A stretch of 64,000 nt of DNA from Kribbella sp. ALI-6-A. GTDB taxonomy: Bacteria; Actinomycetota; Actinomycetes; Propionibacteriales; Kribbellaceae. Below are positions 43,026 through 50,769 of this stretch, in pieces; positions within the stretch are counted from its first letter, which is position 1, and the number at the start of each line of letters is the position of its first letter. Made by a program: the position numbers and the translations under genes. Below the pieces are notes generated by a model that was not told where the DNA came from, searched no databases, and worked only from the letters and a program-made list of their open reading frames with translations. The DNA is taken from the NCBI RefSeq assembly GCF_001984195.1, contig NZ_MTQN01000012.1, positions 1,550,001 to 1,614,000 on the forward strand, written 5' to 3'.

Positions 43026-44258
43026 ATGCGCCCTCTGCGCAAGCTTGCCGTCACCGCTGCTGCTCTGCTCCTCGTCCCCCTCGCCCCTGCCGCCGTTCCA
43101 GCCGCCGCTGATCCATCCTCCAAGCAGGACTGGGTCGGCAGCTGGGCCGTCGCCGTCACTCCCCCGGGTACGTCGGGCCTGTCCGCGACCGGCGTCACCG
43201 ACACCACCCTGCGGCAGGTCGCGCACCTGTCGGTCGGCGGGTCGGAGCTGCGGCTCAGGCTCTCCAACGTCTACGGCACCAGCCCGCTCAAGGTCGGCAA
43301 GGTGACCGTCACTCCGCGATCCGATGCGCTCGCTGGTACGCCGACGGTCGATCCGGCCAAGCTGGTCCCGGTCGCCTTCGGTGGCCGGCCGTCGGTCACG
43401 ATCCCGGTCGGAGCCGAGTGGGTCTCCGACCCGGTCCGGCTCGACGTCCCCGACGACACCGACCTGGTGATCAGCACGTACTTCCCGGGACCGACCGGGC
43501 CGTTGACCCAGCACCCGGCCGGGTACGCGACCGGCTTCTCGGCGGCCGGTGACCAGACCGGCAGCGCCGGTACGGCGTACGCGACGATCCCGGGGATGGC
43601 CCGGTACGTGATCGAAGGCGTCGACGTGAAGAGCCGGGTGCGCGGATCGGTGGTGCTCTTCGGGGACTCGATCACCGACGGCGTTGTGTCGCCGGTGGAC
43701 AAGAACCTGCGCTACCCGGACCAGTTGGCCGACCGGTTGCTGGCGCAGCCCGGCTGGCGTGAGCTCGGGGTGCTCAACGCGGGCATCAGCGGGAACCGGC
43801 TGCTGGCGAACGCCGGTACGGCGGGAGACTCGGCGCTGGCGCGCTTCGACCGGGACGTGCTCGGACAGACCGCGGCACGCAGTGTCGTCCTGCTGGAGGG
43901 CATCAACGACATCGGGAACAGCCGGGGTGCGACCGATCCGGCCGACCTGATCGCGGTGCACCGGCAGTTCATCCAGCGCGCGCGGGAGGCCGGGTTGAAG
44001 GTGTTCGGGGCGACGCTCACGCCGTACGAGGGAGCCGGGTACTACTCGGTCGAGGGAGAGGCGGATCGGCAGGCGCTGAACCACTGGATCCGGACGTCGG
44101 GCGAGTACGACGGCGTGGTCGACTTCGACAAGGCGGTGCGCGACCCGCAGCAGCCCGGCCGGATGCTGCCGGCCTACGACGTCGGCGACCACCTGCACCC
44201 GAACGCGGAGGGCTTCAAGGCGATGGCCGCGGCGTTCGACCTGAAGGCGCTGAGCTAA
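43026..44258 (+). CDS. Secreted SGNH/GDSL hydrolase (copy 2)
   Basis: 410 residues with a clear Sec signal (MRPLRKLAVTAAALLLVPLA) and a GAGAGGTGAT site upstream. Same plan as copy 1 and highly similar throughout: VVLFGDSITDGVVSPVDKNL, GISGNRLLANAG, LLEGINDIGN, DHLHPNAEGF. A tandem duplication; both copies retain the catalytic Ser, Asn, Asp and His, so both are probably active, perhaps on different esters. Overlaps the convergent lyase stop by 4 bp. Confidence 0.92.
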   Translation: MRPLRKLAVTAAALLLVPLAPAAVPAAADPSSKQDWVGSWAVAVTPPGTSGLSATGVTDTTLRQVAHLSVGGSELRLRLSNVYGTSPLKVGKVTVTPRSDALAGTPTVDPAKLVPVAFGGRPSVTIPVGAEWVSDPVRLDVPDDTDLVISTYFPGPTGPLTQHPAGYATGFSAAGDQTGSAGTAYATIPGMARYVIEGVDVKSRVRGSVVLFGDSITDGVVSPVDKNLRYPDQLADRLLAQPGWRELGVLNAGISGNRLLANAGTAGDSALARFDRDVLGQTAARSVVLLEGINDIGNSRGATDPADLIAVHRQFIQRAREAGLKVFGATLTPYEGAGYYSVEGEADRQALNHWIRTSGEYDGVVDFDKAVRDPQQPGRMLPAYDVGDHLHPNAEGFKAMAAAFDLKALS

Positions 44259-45682
44259 CCCGCTTCGGCGGGGTGCTCGACCTGGCGGTCGCCCCATTGG
44301 GTCATCAGGCCCCGGGCGATCTCCAGGTCGTCGCGCAGTGAACGGTCGGCGAGGGCCGGCGGGAGTGCGACCAAGGCGTCGGCCAGCCAGGGGCCGATGG
44401 ATGCGGGAGCGAGATCGTCGGGAGTGATACCGGCCAGGCGGATCGCCCGCACGGCGGTGACCAGTTCGCAGGCCAGCACCTCCCGGAGGGCGTCGAGCAG
44501 TTGGGTGGTGAGAACGGCCGCCTGTGGGGCGAAGCTGGCGTGGTGCTCCGCGCCGCGCGAGAGGGTGGCCGTGCCCAGGGTCGCCGGTTGCGCGGTCGAG
44601 CGGACCGCGGACAACGCGTCGTGCGCGACGTACTCGATCATCATCACGCCGGAACTCGCCTCGGCGCCGCTGGCCAGGAAGCGGGACAGGCCGGTGAAGT
44701 CGGGATCCACCAGGTTGGCGACGCGGGACGTGGACAACGTGGCGACGCTGTGCAGGCTGAGTCGCAGCGAGTCCAGCGCAAGCGCGATCGGCATCGCGTG
44801 CCAGTTGCCGTTGTGCAGGACGGTGCCGCCGGCCACCAGCGGGTTCTCGGCCGAGGCGTTGATGTCGATCCGCAAAGCGTTGCCCAAGGCATCTACATGG
44901 TCGACGGCCGGACCGAGTACCTGGGCGAAGGCGCGCAGGCCGAAGGGGTCCTGAATCCGCGCGGCCGCGAGCGGCAGCCCTGCGAGCAGCCCGCGCATCC
45001 GGGTGGCGACGCGCACCTGACCGGGCTGCGGTCGCGCCTCGTGCACGCGGACGTCGTACACCTCGGCGTTGCCGCGCATCGCGACGTGGGACAGCGCGCC
45101 GACCAGGGGAACGACGTTGATCAGCGTCGACGCCTCGACGTACGCCAGGCAGCACTCCGCCAACGTGATCGCGTTGCTCGACAGCAGCGGCAGCGCGCTG
45201 GTCCCGTCGATCACGTCGCCGAGGGCGAGGCCGAGCTCGGCGAGCGGTCCGAGATCGCCGGTACCGATCGCGCCGCCGCGATGCAGATCGGGCAGGTCGT
45301 CCTCGTTGAGCAACGTGACGATCGCCTCGGCGACCTCGGGCGCGAGTCCCGAGCCGCCGGCCGCGAGCTGGTTGACGCGGATCAGCAGACCGAGCCGGAC
45401 GACGTCCCGCGGGTACGGCGTGGTGCCGGTGGTCGAGTGCGACGCGAGCAGGCGAGTGCCGTGCTCGGGGTCGGTGGTGAGCACGTCCCGGTTGGCGCCG
45501 ACGCCGGTGGTCCGGCCGTAGACGGGTTGGTGCCGGGCGATCTCGGTGACCGCCGCGGCCGAGTCGGCCATCCGTTTGCGGGCGACCTCACCCAGGCGGA
45601 CCGGCGTACGACGCTGGCCCAGGGCAACGGCCGTCAACGGCGTCAGTCCGGCCCCGGACAGCTCGATCGGCTCCACAGCCAC
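44255..45682 (-). CDS. HAL/PAL-family lyase paralogue lacking MIO triad
   Basis: 475 residues, alignable to histidine/phenylalanine ammonia-lyases: VYGRTTGVGANRD (Tyr55 kept), HRGGAIGTGDLGPLAELGLA, RIQDPFGLRAFAQVLGP. The Ala-Ser-Gly triad that cyclises to the MIO cofactor is replaced by Gly140-Thr141-Gly142. The Asn of LALINGT becomes Ser (LPLLSSN), the Tyr of QDPYSLR is Phe247, and the Glu of VSExK is Ala. Arg250 is kept. So this is not an ordinary MIO enzyme; it may be a MIO-free lyase (ergothionase is such a homologue) or a non-catalytic protein. It shares an 18-bp operator with hutH. Confidence 0.85.
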   Translation of the reverse strand: MAVEPIELSGAGLTPLTAVALGQRRTPVRLGEVARKRMADSAAAVTEIARHQPVYGRTTGVGANRDVLTTDPEHGTRLLASHSTTGTTPYPRDVVRLGLLIRVNQLAAGGSGLAPEVAEAIVTLLNEDDLPDLHRGGAIGTGDLGPLAELGLALGDVIDGTSALPLLSSNAITLAECCLAYVEASTLINVVPLVGALSHVAMRGNAEVYDVRVHEARPQPGQVRVATRMRGLLAGLPLAAARIQDPFGLRAFAQVLGPAVDHVDALGNALRIDINASAENPLVAGGTVLHNGNWHAMPIALALDSLRLSLHSVATLSTSRVANLVDPDFTGLSRFLASGAEASSGVMMIEYVAHDALSAVRSTAQPATLGTATLSRGAEHHASFAPQAAVLTTQLLDALREVLACELVTAVRAIRLAGITPDDLAPASIGPWLADALVALPPALADRSLRDDLEIARGLMTQWGDRQVEHPAEAG

Positions 45683-45730
45683 AGTGTGGGACCTGGGAGC
45701 CGTCGCCGCGTAGCACCTTCGAACGGTTCT

Positions 45731-45748
45731 TGTCTCGAATCCGAGACG
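45731..45748. promoter_or_regulatory. hut-type operator before lyase paralogue
   Basis: TGTCTCGAATCCGAGACG, with inverted arms GTCTCG and CGAGAC around AATC, 48 bp before the lyase start and inside the 68-bp gap after the SMP-30-like gene. Identical over 18 bp to the site before hutH at 50698-50715. The IclR regulator in this locus is the natural candidate to bind both. Confidence 0.75.
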
Positions 45749-45750
45749 CG

Positions 45751-46587
45751 TCAGCCGAACCGAGGGATCGGGATCGCGACCACCTCGTACGGCGGTGCCG
45801 CCGCCTCACCCTTCGCGAACTGCCCGTTGACCACCAGCAGGCGTTCGCCGTCGGTGGCGAGCGTCGTGGGGGTGTCGAACGCGGGATCGGTGTGCCGGCC
45901 GAGGTGAGTCGCGGCGCGGCCGTCCGGCGACAGCTCGAGCGCGGCCAGGAAGAACTCGGCGGTCGCCAGGGTGTCGCCCTCGTTGCAGACCCCGATCAGC
46001 GTGCTGCCGGTCAGCAGCAGGCCGTCGGCAGCGAATCCGGTGGCGAGCGCAGTTGCCGACAGGTCGGCCAGGTCGAGCCGCCAGAGGACCTCGGTGCCTT
46101 GGGCGGCGATCAGCAGGGCAGTGCCGTCGGCGGAGACGACGATCCCGTTGAGATAGGCGTCCGGGCCGGCGGCGGGGAGGTCCAGCGCGGTCGGTGGCGC
46201 GTCCGAGCCCAGGTCGAAGCACCAGACGACCGGCCGCGAGGAGTCCGTCGCATATGCGAGGTCGCCGATCACGCAGACGTCGTTCAGGTAACCGTCGACG
46301 TGCCACCGGAAGACGAGCGCGCAGCTGTTGACGTCGTACGTGAACAGATCACCGGTCTTGCCGCCGCAGACGACGAGCAGGCCGCGGGAGGCGAAGGTCA
46401 GGCCGAGGGCGACCGTCCGTCCGCCCGCACCGGCCGGGGACCAGATCTCGGCGACCGCCGCGTCGAGCGCGCAGCGGTAGAGCGTCCCGTCCGCGCTGCT
46501 GCCGGCGAAGAACGTGCCGTCGGGGCCGACAGTGATGCCTTCGGGCCGGACACGGCCGCCGGGCAGGTGGTACGCGGTGGCGGGCAT
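45751..46587 (-). CDS. SMP-30/gluconolactonase-like protein
   Basis: 278 residues. YHLPGGRVRPEGITVGPDGT, YLNDVCVIGDLAYATDSSRP, AYLNGIVVSADGTALLIAAQ and GFAADGLLLTGSTLIGVCNE are the repeated blades and Asn/Asp metal-ligand loops of SMP-30-type six-bladed propellers, often lactonases. Cytoplasmic. It lies directly upstream of the lyase paralogue on the same strand, and a long palindrome sits 24 bp before its start, so the pair is likely regulated together. A ring-opening hydrolase acting with the lyase is possible. Confidence 0.8.
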   Translation of the reverse strand: MPATAYHLPGGRVRPEGITVGPDGTFFAGSSADGTLYRCALDAAVAEIWSPAGAGGRTVALGLTFASRGLLVVCGGKTGDLFTYDVNSCALVFRWHVDGYLNDVCVIGDLAYATDSSRPVVWCFDLGSDAPPTALDLPAAGPDAYLNGIVVSADGTALLIAAQGTEVLWRLDLADLSATALATGFAADGLLLTGSTLIGVCNEGDTLATAEFFLAALELSPDGRAATHLGRHTDPAFDTPTTLATDGERLLVVNGQFAKGEAAAPPYEVVAIPIPRFG

Positions 46588-46610
46588 GGCCGCACGGTAG
46601 TGCGCGAGCG

Positions 46611-46651
46611 CTTCCTTTGTCCCGGAAACAGACGTTCCGGGACAAAGGAAG
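46611..46651. promoter_or_regulatory. 17-bp-arm palindrome upstream of SMP-30-like gene
   Basis: CTTCCTTTGTCCCGGAA (46611-46627) and TTCCGGGACAAAGGAAG (46635-46651) are perfect inverted repeats around a 7-base loop, 24 bp before the ATG (minus strand). The TGTCCCG halves resemble TGTCTCG of the hut-type site but with wider spacing. Position favours an operator or 5' leader hairpin rather than a terminator. Confidence 0.6.
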
Positions 46652-46736
46652 GCCCGCCGATCCTGGGGGAGGGAGATCAGCGGGCCGGGGTGGCAGCGGC
46701 CGCCGGGTCGAGCGGCGACCGTGCCTGGTTCTAGGG

Positions 46737-46763
46737 GGGCGCGGGTTGGTCGAACCCGCGCCC
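46737..46763 (-). terminator. Hairpin terminator after bL31B
   Basis: GGGCGCGGGTT (46737-46747) pairs with AACCCGCGCCC (46753-46763) around GGTCG, 6 bp beyond the bL31B stop. Confidence 0.75.
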
Positions 46764-46769
46764 GGGGTC

Positions 46770-47015
46770 CTACTTCTGGCCGTAGCGCTTCTTGAACTTC
46801 TCGACGCGGCCCTGGGTGTCCATCACGCGCTGCTGACCCGTGTAGAACGGGTGGCTCGCGGACGAGATCTCGACGTCGACCACCGGGTAGGTGTTGCCGT
46901 CGTCCCAAACGACCGTCTCGGAGCTCTCGCGGGTGGAACCGGTCAGGAAGCTGAAGTTGCCCGACTTGTCGCGGAAGACGACCCGACGGTACTCCGGGTG
47001 AATGTTCTGCTTCAT
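46770..47015 (-). CDS. rpmE2: Ribosomal protein bL31, zinc-free type B
   Basis: 81 residues, [20 protein letters not shown] to [20 protein letters not shown]. It lacks the CxxC zinc ribbon of bL31A, and has the type B insertion ([20 protein letters not shown]). Such copies replace the zinc form when zinc is scarce. ATG overlaps the COG0523-like gene stop by 4 bp (ATGA), so it is read from the Zur-box promoter. Confidence 0.95.
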   Translation of the reverse strand: MKQNIHPEYRRVVFRDKSGNFSFLTGSTRESSETVVWDDGNTYPVVDVEISSASHPFYTGQQRVMDTQGRVEKFKKRYGQK

Positions 47016-48115
47016 GCAGCGGTACTTCCTTCCAGATAAGGGGCGAACGGGTCGGTCAGGCTTCTGGCCTCTTCGTCCGCACGTAGGACACAACCGTTCA
47101 GGCGGCGTTCTAATTCCCAGACGTCGAGGCCGACGCCGGTGAAGGACAGGTAGCTGGCGCGGTCGCCGTGCTCCGGATGCCACTCCAGCGCCGATCGCGC
47201 CCGATGACTGCTGCTCACCTCCGGCCAGCGGTCGGCCGGGAGGTCGGCGAGCCAGCGGCCGAGTACGCCGATCGAGATGTTTGTGCCGAAGCTGTCCCAG
47301 CCGAGACGGGCCTGCGGCTGGGTCGCGAGCCAGACGGTTCCCTTGCCCCGCGCCGACTTGTCGACCAGATCCTCCAACGCGTCGTACAACCGCTCCGGGT
47401 GGAACGGCCGGTCCGACGACCAGGTGAACGTCCGGACCGGGCCGGTTTCTTCCCGCAGTGGCGCGCTGATCGAACCGGGCTCGATCCGCGCCCGCGCGAC
47501 GGCCGGATCGTGCAGCCGTACGCCGGCGAGCTCACGCGGGTGCGCCACGATGAGGGCCCGAGGGTTGAGCGCTCGGGCTAGTGCCTCAGCGGTCTCTTCC
47601 GAAGCGTTGACCAGTACGGCGTCCGCATACTCCACCTGATGCACGATGGCTTCGGCGAGCGCCCGGTTGTCCTCGGCGGCGGTGGGAATCCCCCGATCGC
47701 GCAGCAGGTCGTCGCCGGTCGCGTCGGTGACGAAGCTGCCCGCCTCGACGACCGCCAGGACCGCGCTGACCTGCAGGTCTTCGGCCGCGTCCCGCGCGAT
47801 CTCCTCGGCCAGCGTCTGCGGGTCCCCGGCGCCGGGCACGTTCACCACGGCCGCGGCGTACCGGTCGACGGCGGCGATGTCGCGCAGCAGCGCCACCAGC
47901 GAGCCGCGCATCGCGCAGGACACGCACGGGTGGCCCATCCGGATCACCTCGCGGTCGATCGTCGCGGTCGTCGTGCGCGCGATCCGGACCACCGACCCGG
48001 CGGCCAGCCCGCGGACGTCGTACTCGACCAGGACGGTCCCCGGCAGCAGCAGTTCGGCGGCCGCGGCGTCGCGGGCCGGGGTGTCGACCCCGGTGACCAA
48101 GGTGACCGGCAGCAT
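47012..48115 (-). CDS. COG0523/CobW-like protein, degenerate GTPase motifs
   Basis: 367 residues with the overall plan of COG0523 zinc metallochaperones and a C-terminal CobW_C domain ([20 protein letters not shown]). The nucleotide motifs have decayed: the Walker A is GVDTPARD (residues 9-16) with no GKT, the NKxD site reads VLVNASEE, and the CxCC metal motif is CVSC (Cys64, Cys67). GTP binding is therefore doubtful; a metal-binding or scaffold role is likelier. First gene after the Zur box and coupled to bL31B. Confidence 0.85.
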   Translation of the reverse strand: MLPVTLVTGVDTPARDAAAAELLLPGTVLVEYDVRGLAAGSVVRIARTTTATIDREVIRMGHPCVSCAMRGSLVALLRDIAAVDRYAAAVVNVPGAGDPQTLAEEIARDAAEDLQVSAVLAVVEAGSFVTDATGDDLLRDRGIPTAAEDNRALAEAIVHQVEYADAVLVNASEETAEALARALNPRALIVAHPRELAGVRLHDPAVARARIEPGSISAPLREETGPVRTFTWSSDRPFHPERLYDALEDLVDKSARGKGTVWLATQPQARLGWDSFGTNISIGVLGRWLADLPADRWPEVSSSHRARSALEWHPEHGDRASYLSFTGVGLDVWELERRLNGCVLRADEEARSLTDPFAPYLEGSTAA

Positions 48116-48139
48116 CCGTACCCTCTTTCTCGACGCTTA

Positions 48140-48169
48140 TTGAAAATGATTACCAACTCAACCTACACT
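48140..48169 (+). promoter_or_regulatory. Zur box within a sigma-70-type promoter
   Basis: TGAAAATGATTACCA (48141-48155) closely matches the actinobacterial Zur operator (TGAAAATGATTTTCA type). It overlaps TTGAAA (48140-48145), which pairs with TACACT (48164-48169) at an 18-bp spacing to form a promoter towards bL33/uS14. The divergent COG0523-like gene starts 25 bp away on the other side, so one zinc-bound Zur could silence both arms. Confidence 0.85.
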
Positions 48170-48252
48170 CCGGGGACCGGAATAGACAGCCGGACCCCCG
48201 GCGTTCACGGTAGCGAGTCCTACGGCGCGAAGGCGCCCAGAAAGGTTGGTCG

Positions 48253-48420
48253 ATGGCCAAGCACAACGACATCCGTCCGATCGTCAAGCTGCGGAGCACG
48301 GCCGGAACCGGGTTCACCTACGTGACCCGCAAGAACCGCCGCAACGACCCCGACCGGCTGACGATCCGCAAGTACGACCCGGTCCTGCGCCAGCACGTCG
48401 ACTTCCGCGAAGAGCGGTAG
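48253..48420 (+). CDS. rpmG: Ribosomal protein bL33, zinc-free form
   Basis: 55 residues, [20 protein letters not shown] to [16 protein letters not shown]. The zinc-binding Cys pairs of the C+ form are absent (NRRNDPDRL in their place). Encoded about 83 bp after the Zur-regulated promoter and 6 bp before uS14. It substitutes for zinc bL33 under zinc limitation. Confidence 0.93.
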   Translation: MAKHNDIRPIVKLRSTAGTGFTYVTRKNRRNDPDRLTIRKYDPVLRQHVDFREER

Positions 48421-48426
48421 GAGCCG

Positions 48427-48732
48427 GTGGCCAAGACCAGCAAGATCGCCAAGAACGAGCAGCGCAAACGCATCGTCGCGCTGTACGCCGAGCGCCGGGC
48501 GGAGCTGAAGCGGATCATCGCCGATCCGTCGACCGACTTCGCGGCGCGCGGCGAGGCGCAGCTGAAGCTGCAGAAGCTGCCACGCGACGCGAGCCCGATC
48601 CGGGTCCGCAACCGCGACGCGGCCGACGGCCGGCCCCGCGGGTACCTGCGCAAGGCCGGCATCTCCCGAGTCCGCTTCCGCACGATGGCCCACCGTGGGG
48701 AGCTCCCGGGAATCACCAAATCGTCGTGGTGA
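48427..48732 (+). CDS. rpsN: Ribosomal protein uS14, zinc-free form
   Basis: 101 residues, GTG start. [20 protein letters not shown] and [20 protein letters not shown] identify the long C-minus uS14, which lacks the CxxC...CxxC zinc site of the short form; [20 protein letters not shown] is the conserved end. Co-transcribed with bL33 and part of the zinc-sparing set. Confidence 0.95.
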   Translation: MAKTSKIAKNEQRKRIVALYAERRAELKRIIADPSTDFAARGEAQLKLQKLPRDASPIRVRNRDAADGRPRGYLRKAGISRVRFRTMAHRGELPGITKSSW

Positions 48733-48737
48733 TCCCT

Positions 48738-48781
48738 GCGTAGGCCCGGCTGGAACCAGGTGGATCCAGCCGGGCCTACGC
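48738..48781 (+). terminator. Strong hairpin terminator after uS14
   Basis: GCGTAGGCCCGGCTGGA (48738-48754) and TCCAGCCGGGCCTACGC (48765-48781) form a perfect 17-bp stem with a 10-base loop, between uS14 and the convergent IclR gene; it can serve both strands. Confidence 0.88.
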
Positions 48782-48791
48782 CAATCGTCAT

Positions 48792-49550
48792 TCAGCCGCG
48801 GAGGCGGCGGGTGAGGGCGTCGGCGGCCTGGCGGACTCGGCGGGCCAGGAGGGAGCGTTCGCCCGGCGTGACCGCGTCGCTGCGGAAGGAGATGCTGATC
48901 GCGGCGGCGGGGTGGCCGGCGTGGTCGACGGCGGCGCTGGCGACCGAGGTGACGCCGGCGGTGACGTGGGACTCCTCGATCGCATAGCCCTGCTGGCGTT
49001 CGTCGGCGAGCAGGCGGCGGAGCTGGCTCAAAGTCTGTGGGCCGTGGTCGGTGCGGCGGACGAAGGTCTCGGGTGTCGGGAAGAGGGCGCGGACCTGCGC
49101 GGGCGGTAGAGCTGCGAGCAGAGCCCGGCCGGAAGCGGTGAGTGTCGCGGGGAGGCGGACGCCGACGTCGGTGACCAAGGTGACCGGGCGAGGGGGCTGT
49201 TCCTTCAGCAGGTAGACCAGCTCACGCCCGTGCAATACGCCGAGATGCGCGGTGTGACCGACCTCGGCGACGAGCTGGGCCAGCAACGGACGCGCCAGGC
49301 GCTCCAGCGGATCGTGCCGCAGATAGGCCGAACCGATCTCGAACGCCGCGACGCCCAGCCCGTAGCGCTTGTCCTCCGGCAGGTGCACGACGAAGCCCTC
49401 GTCGATCATTGCCCGCAGCAAGTGGTACGTCGACGAGCGTGGCAGGCCGACCGCGGAGGCGATGCGCTCCATCGGTACGGGGCCGGGCTGGGTGGCCAGG
49501 AAGGTCAGGACCCGCAGGGTCCGGGTCGAGGCGGGAACGTTGCCGCTCAC
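48792..49550 (-). CDS. IclR-family regulator, probable hut regulator
   Basis: 252 residues. N-terminal winged helix (MERIASAVGLPRSSTYHLLR) and C-terminal IclR effector domain (HTAHLGVLHGRELVYLLKEQ, LPATLTASGRALLAAL, YAIEESHVTAGVTSVASAAV). It lies between the two halves of the histidine-degradation locus. The 18-bp inverted repeats before hutH and the lyase paralogue are its likely targets. Effector unknown; urocanate or histidine would be typical of hut control. Confidence 0.85.
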   Translation of the reverse strand: MSGNVPASTRTLRVLTFLATQPGPVPMERIASAVGLPRSSTYHLLRAMIDEGFVVHLPEDKRYGLGVAAFEIGSAYLRHDPLERLARPLLAQLVAEVGHTAHLGVLHGRELVYLLKEQPPRPVTLVTDVGVRLPATLTASGRALLAALPPAQVRALFPTPETFVRRTDHGPQTLSQLRRLLADERQQGYAIEESHVTAGVTSVASAAVDHAGHPAAAISISFRSDAVTPGERSLLARRVRQAADALTRRLRG

Positions 49551-49574
49551 AACTGCGAGCGTAGCGGCCCTGTC

Positions 49575-49772
49575 TCAGACTTCGGACGATTGACCGCTCC
49601 GGGCGCGGCCGCGCCGCAGCCGGGCCCGGACCAGCTCACCGGCCAGGGCGATCGCGAACAGCCCGCCGGCCAGCCGCCAGTCGAACGTCCGGTCCGCGCC
49701 GGACAGCAGGAACCCGACCGCGGCCGACAGTACGGCGAAGAACGACAGCGACCTCACGAGCTTCTTGTTCAC
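49575..49772 (-). CDS. Small two-helix membrane protein
   Basis: 65 residues, GTG start overlapping the GNAT stop by 4 bp (GTGA). Two hydrophobic helices (LSFFAVLSAAVGFLLSG and LAGGLFAIALAGELV) and a basic tail (RARLRRGRARSGQ). No known domain; coupling to the acetyltransferase is the only clue. Confidence 0.65.
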   Translation of the reverse strand: MNKKLVRSLSFFAVLSAAVGFLLSGADRTFDWRLAGGLFAIALAGELVRARLRRGRARSGQSSEV

Positions 49773-50662
49773 AGCGTCTTCTCCGCCGTCCACGACGATC
49801 CGGCCGGCCGGTAGCCGAGCCAGTGGTTGACCGCGAGCATCGGCGCGTTGGCCGCGTCGTTGCCGGTCGACGCCGTCTCCAGCCCGGCCAGGTGAGCCCG
49901 CCGCAACGCGTGCGACTTCACCACCTTCGCCAGCCCACGCCCCCGGTACGCCGGCACGGTGCCGGTCAGGTTGGACCAGATCACCCGCCGGTCCGGATCG
50001 GCCGCCGTGGAGACAAACGAGGCCACCTGGTCGCTGTCGAGCAGCGCGACGCTGAGATCCCGGCGCAGGTCCGGGTGGTTCCACTCCGCCGCCACCCAGG
50101 CCTCGTACGGCGGGACGTTCGACAGCCCGCTCGGATCTCCTCCCACGACCGCGGCCGTCGCGGCCCACACCTGGCGCGGGTCCAGTTCGTCGAACGTCGT
50201 CACGCGTAATCCGGCCGGTGGATCGACCGGGTCAGGGCTGTCCGCGAGCTTGGCCAGCGACTGGCTCAACCGCCGGCCGATGACGAAGCCGCGCCGCTCG
50301 GCGAACGCCTTCGAGGCGTCCTCGTCGTTGACGACGGTCAGGAACGACGCCGCGCCGGCCTCGGTCCCGAGCCGCTCGACCTCGTCGGCGAGCGCCCGGC
50401 CGGCGCCGTGTCCCCGATGCTCCGGGAGCACATGCACGGCGATTCGCACCCGCGGCGCGACGGCGGCCGGGTCGGGGCGGAAGACGTTGCCGAAGCCGAC
50501 GACCGCTCCTGCGTCGACGGCGACCAGCACCACCCGCGCCGTACTGGCCCGCAGTTCGGCCTCGATCCCTCGTGCCGTTTTCACCAGCTGGGGCAGCGAG
50601 GCCGCGTACACCGCCGCGATCCCCACCCCGTCTCCCGGGGACGCCGGGCGTACTTCGACCAT
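49769..50662 (-). CDS. Tandem GNAT acetyltransferase
   Basis: 297 residues with two GNAT domains. The first has VRIAVHVLPEHRGHGAGRAL (acetyl-CoA loop, RGHGAG) and the second TGTVPAYRGRGLAKVVKSHA (RGRGLA). Predicted to transfer an acetyl group to a small amine. Divergent from hutH with the shared 18-bp operator between them, so its promoter may also feel that regulator. Confidence 0.87.
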   Translation of the reverse strand: MVEVRPASPGDGVGIAAVYAASLPQLVKTARGIEAELRASTARVVLVAVDAGAVVGFGNVFRPDPAAVAPRVRIAVHVLPEHRGHGAGRALADEVERLGTEAGAASFLTVVNDEDASKAFAERRGFVIGRRLSQSLAKLADSPDPVDPPAGLRVTTFDELDPRQVWAATAAVVGGDPSGLSNVPPYEAWVAAEWNHPDLRRDLSVALLDSDQVASFVSTAADPDRRVIWSNLTGTVPAYRGRGLAKVVKSHALRRAHLAGLETASTGNDAANAPMLAVNHWLGYRPAGSSWTAEKTL

Positions 50663-50697
50663 GCCCGCACCCTAAACCGCGGCGGGGTCGCGCGAAG

Positions 50698-50715
50698 TGT
50701 CTCGAATCCGAGACG
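50698..50715. promoter_or_regulatory. hut operator before hutH
   Basis: TGTCTCGAATCCGAGACG, identical to the site at 45731-45748; arms GTCTCG/CGAGAC around AATC. It lies 54 bp before the hutH start and 36 bp from the divergent GNAT gene. Confidence 0.8.
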
Positions 50716-50769
50716 AATCGTAGGGTGGCGGTGCTGTCGGTCCGGAGACGGGCGCGGTGCAATGGGCGG

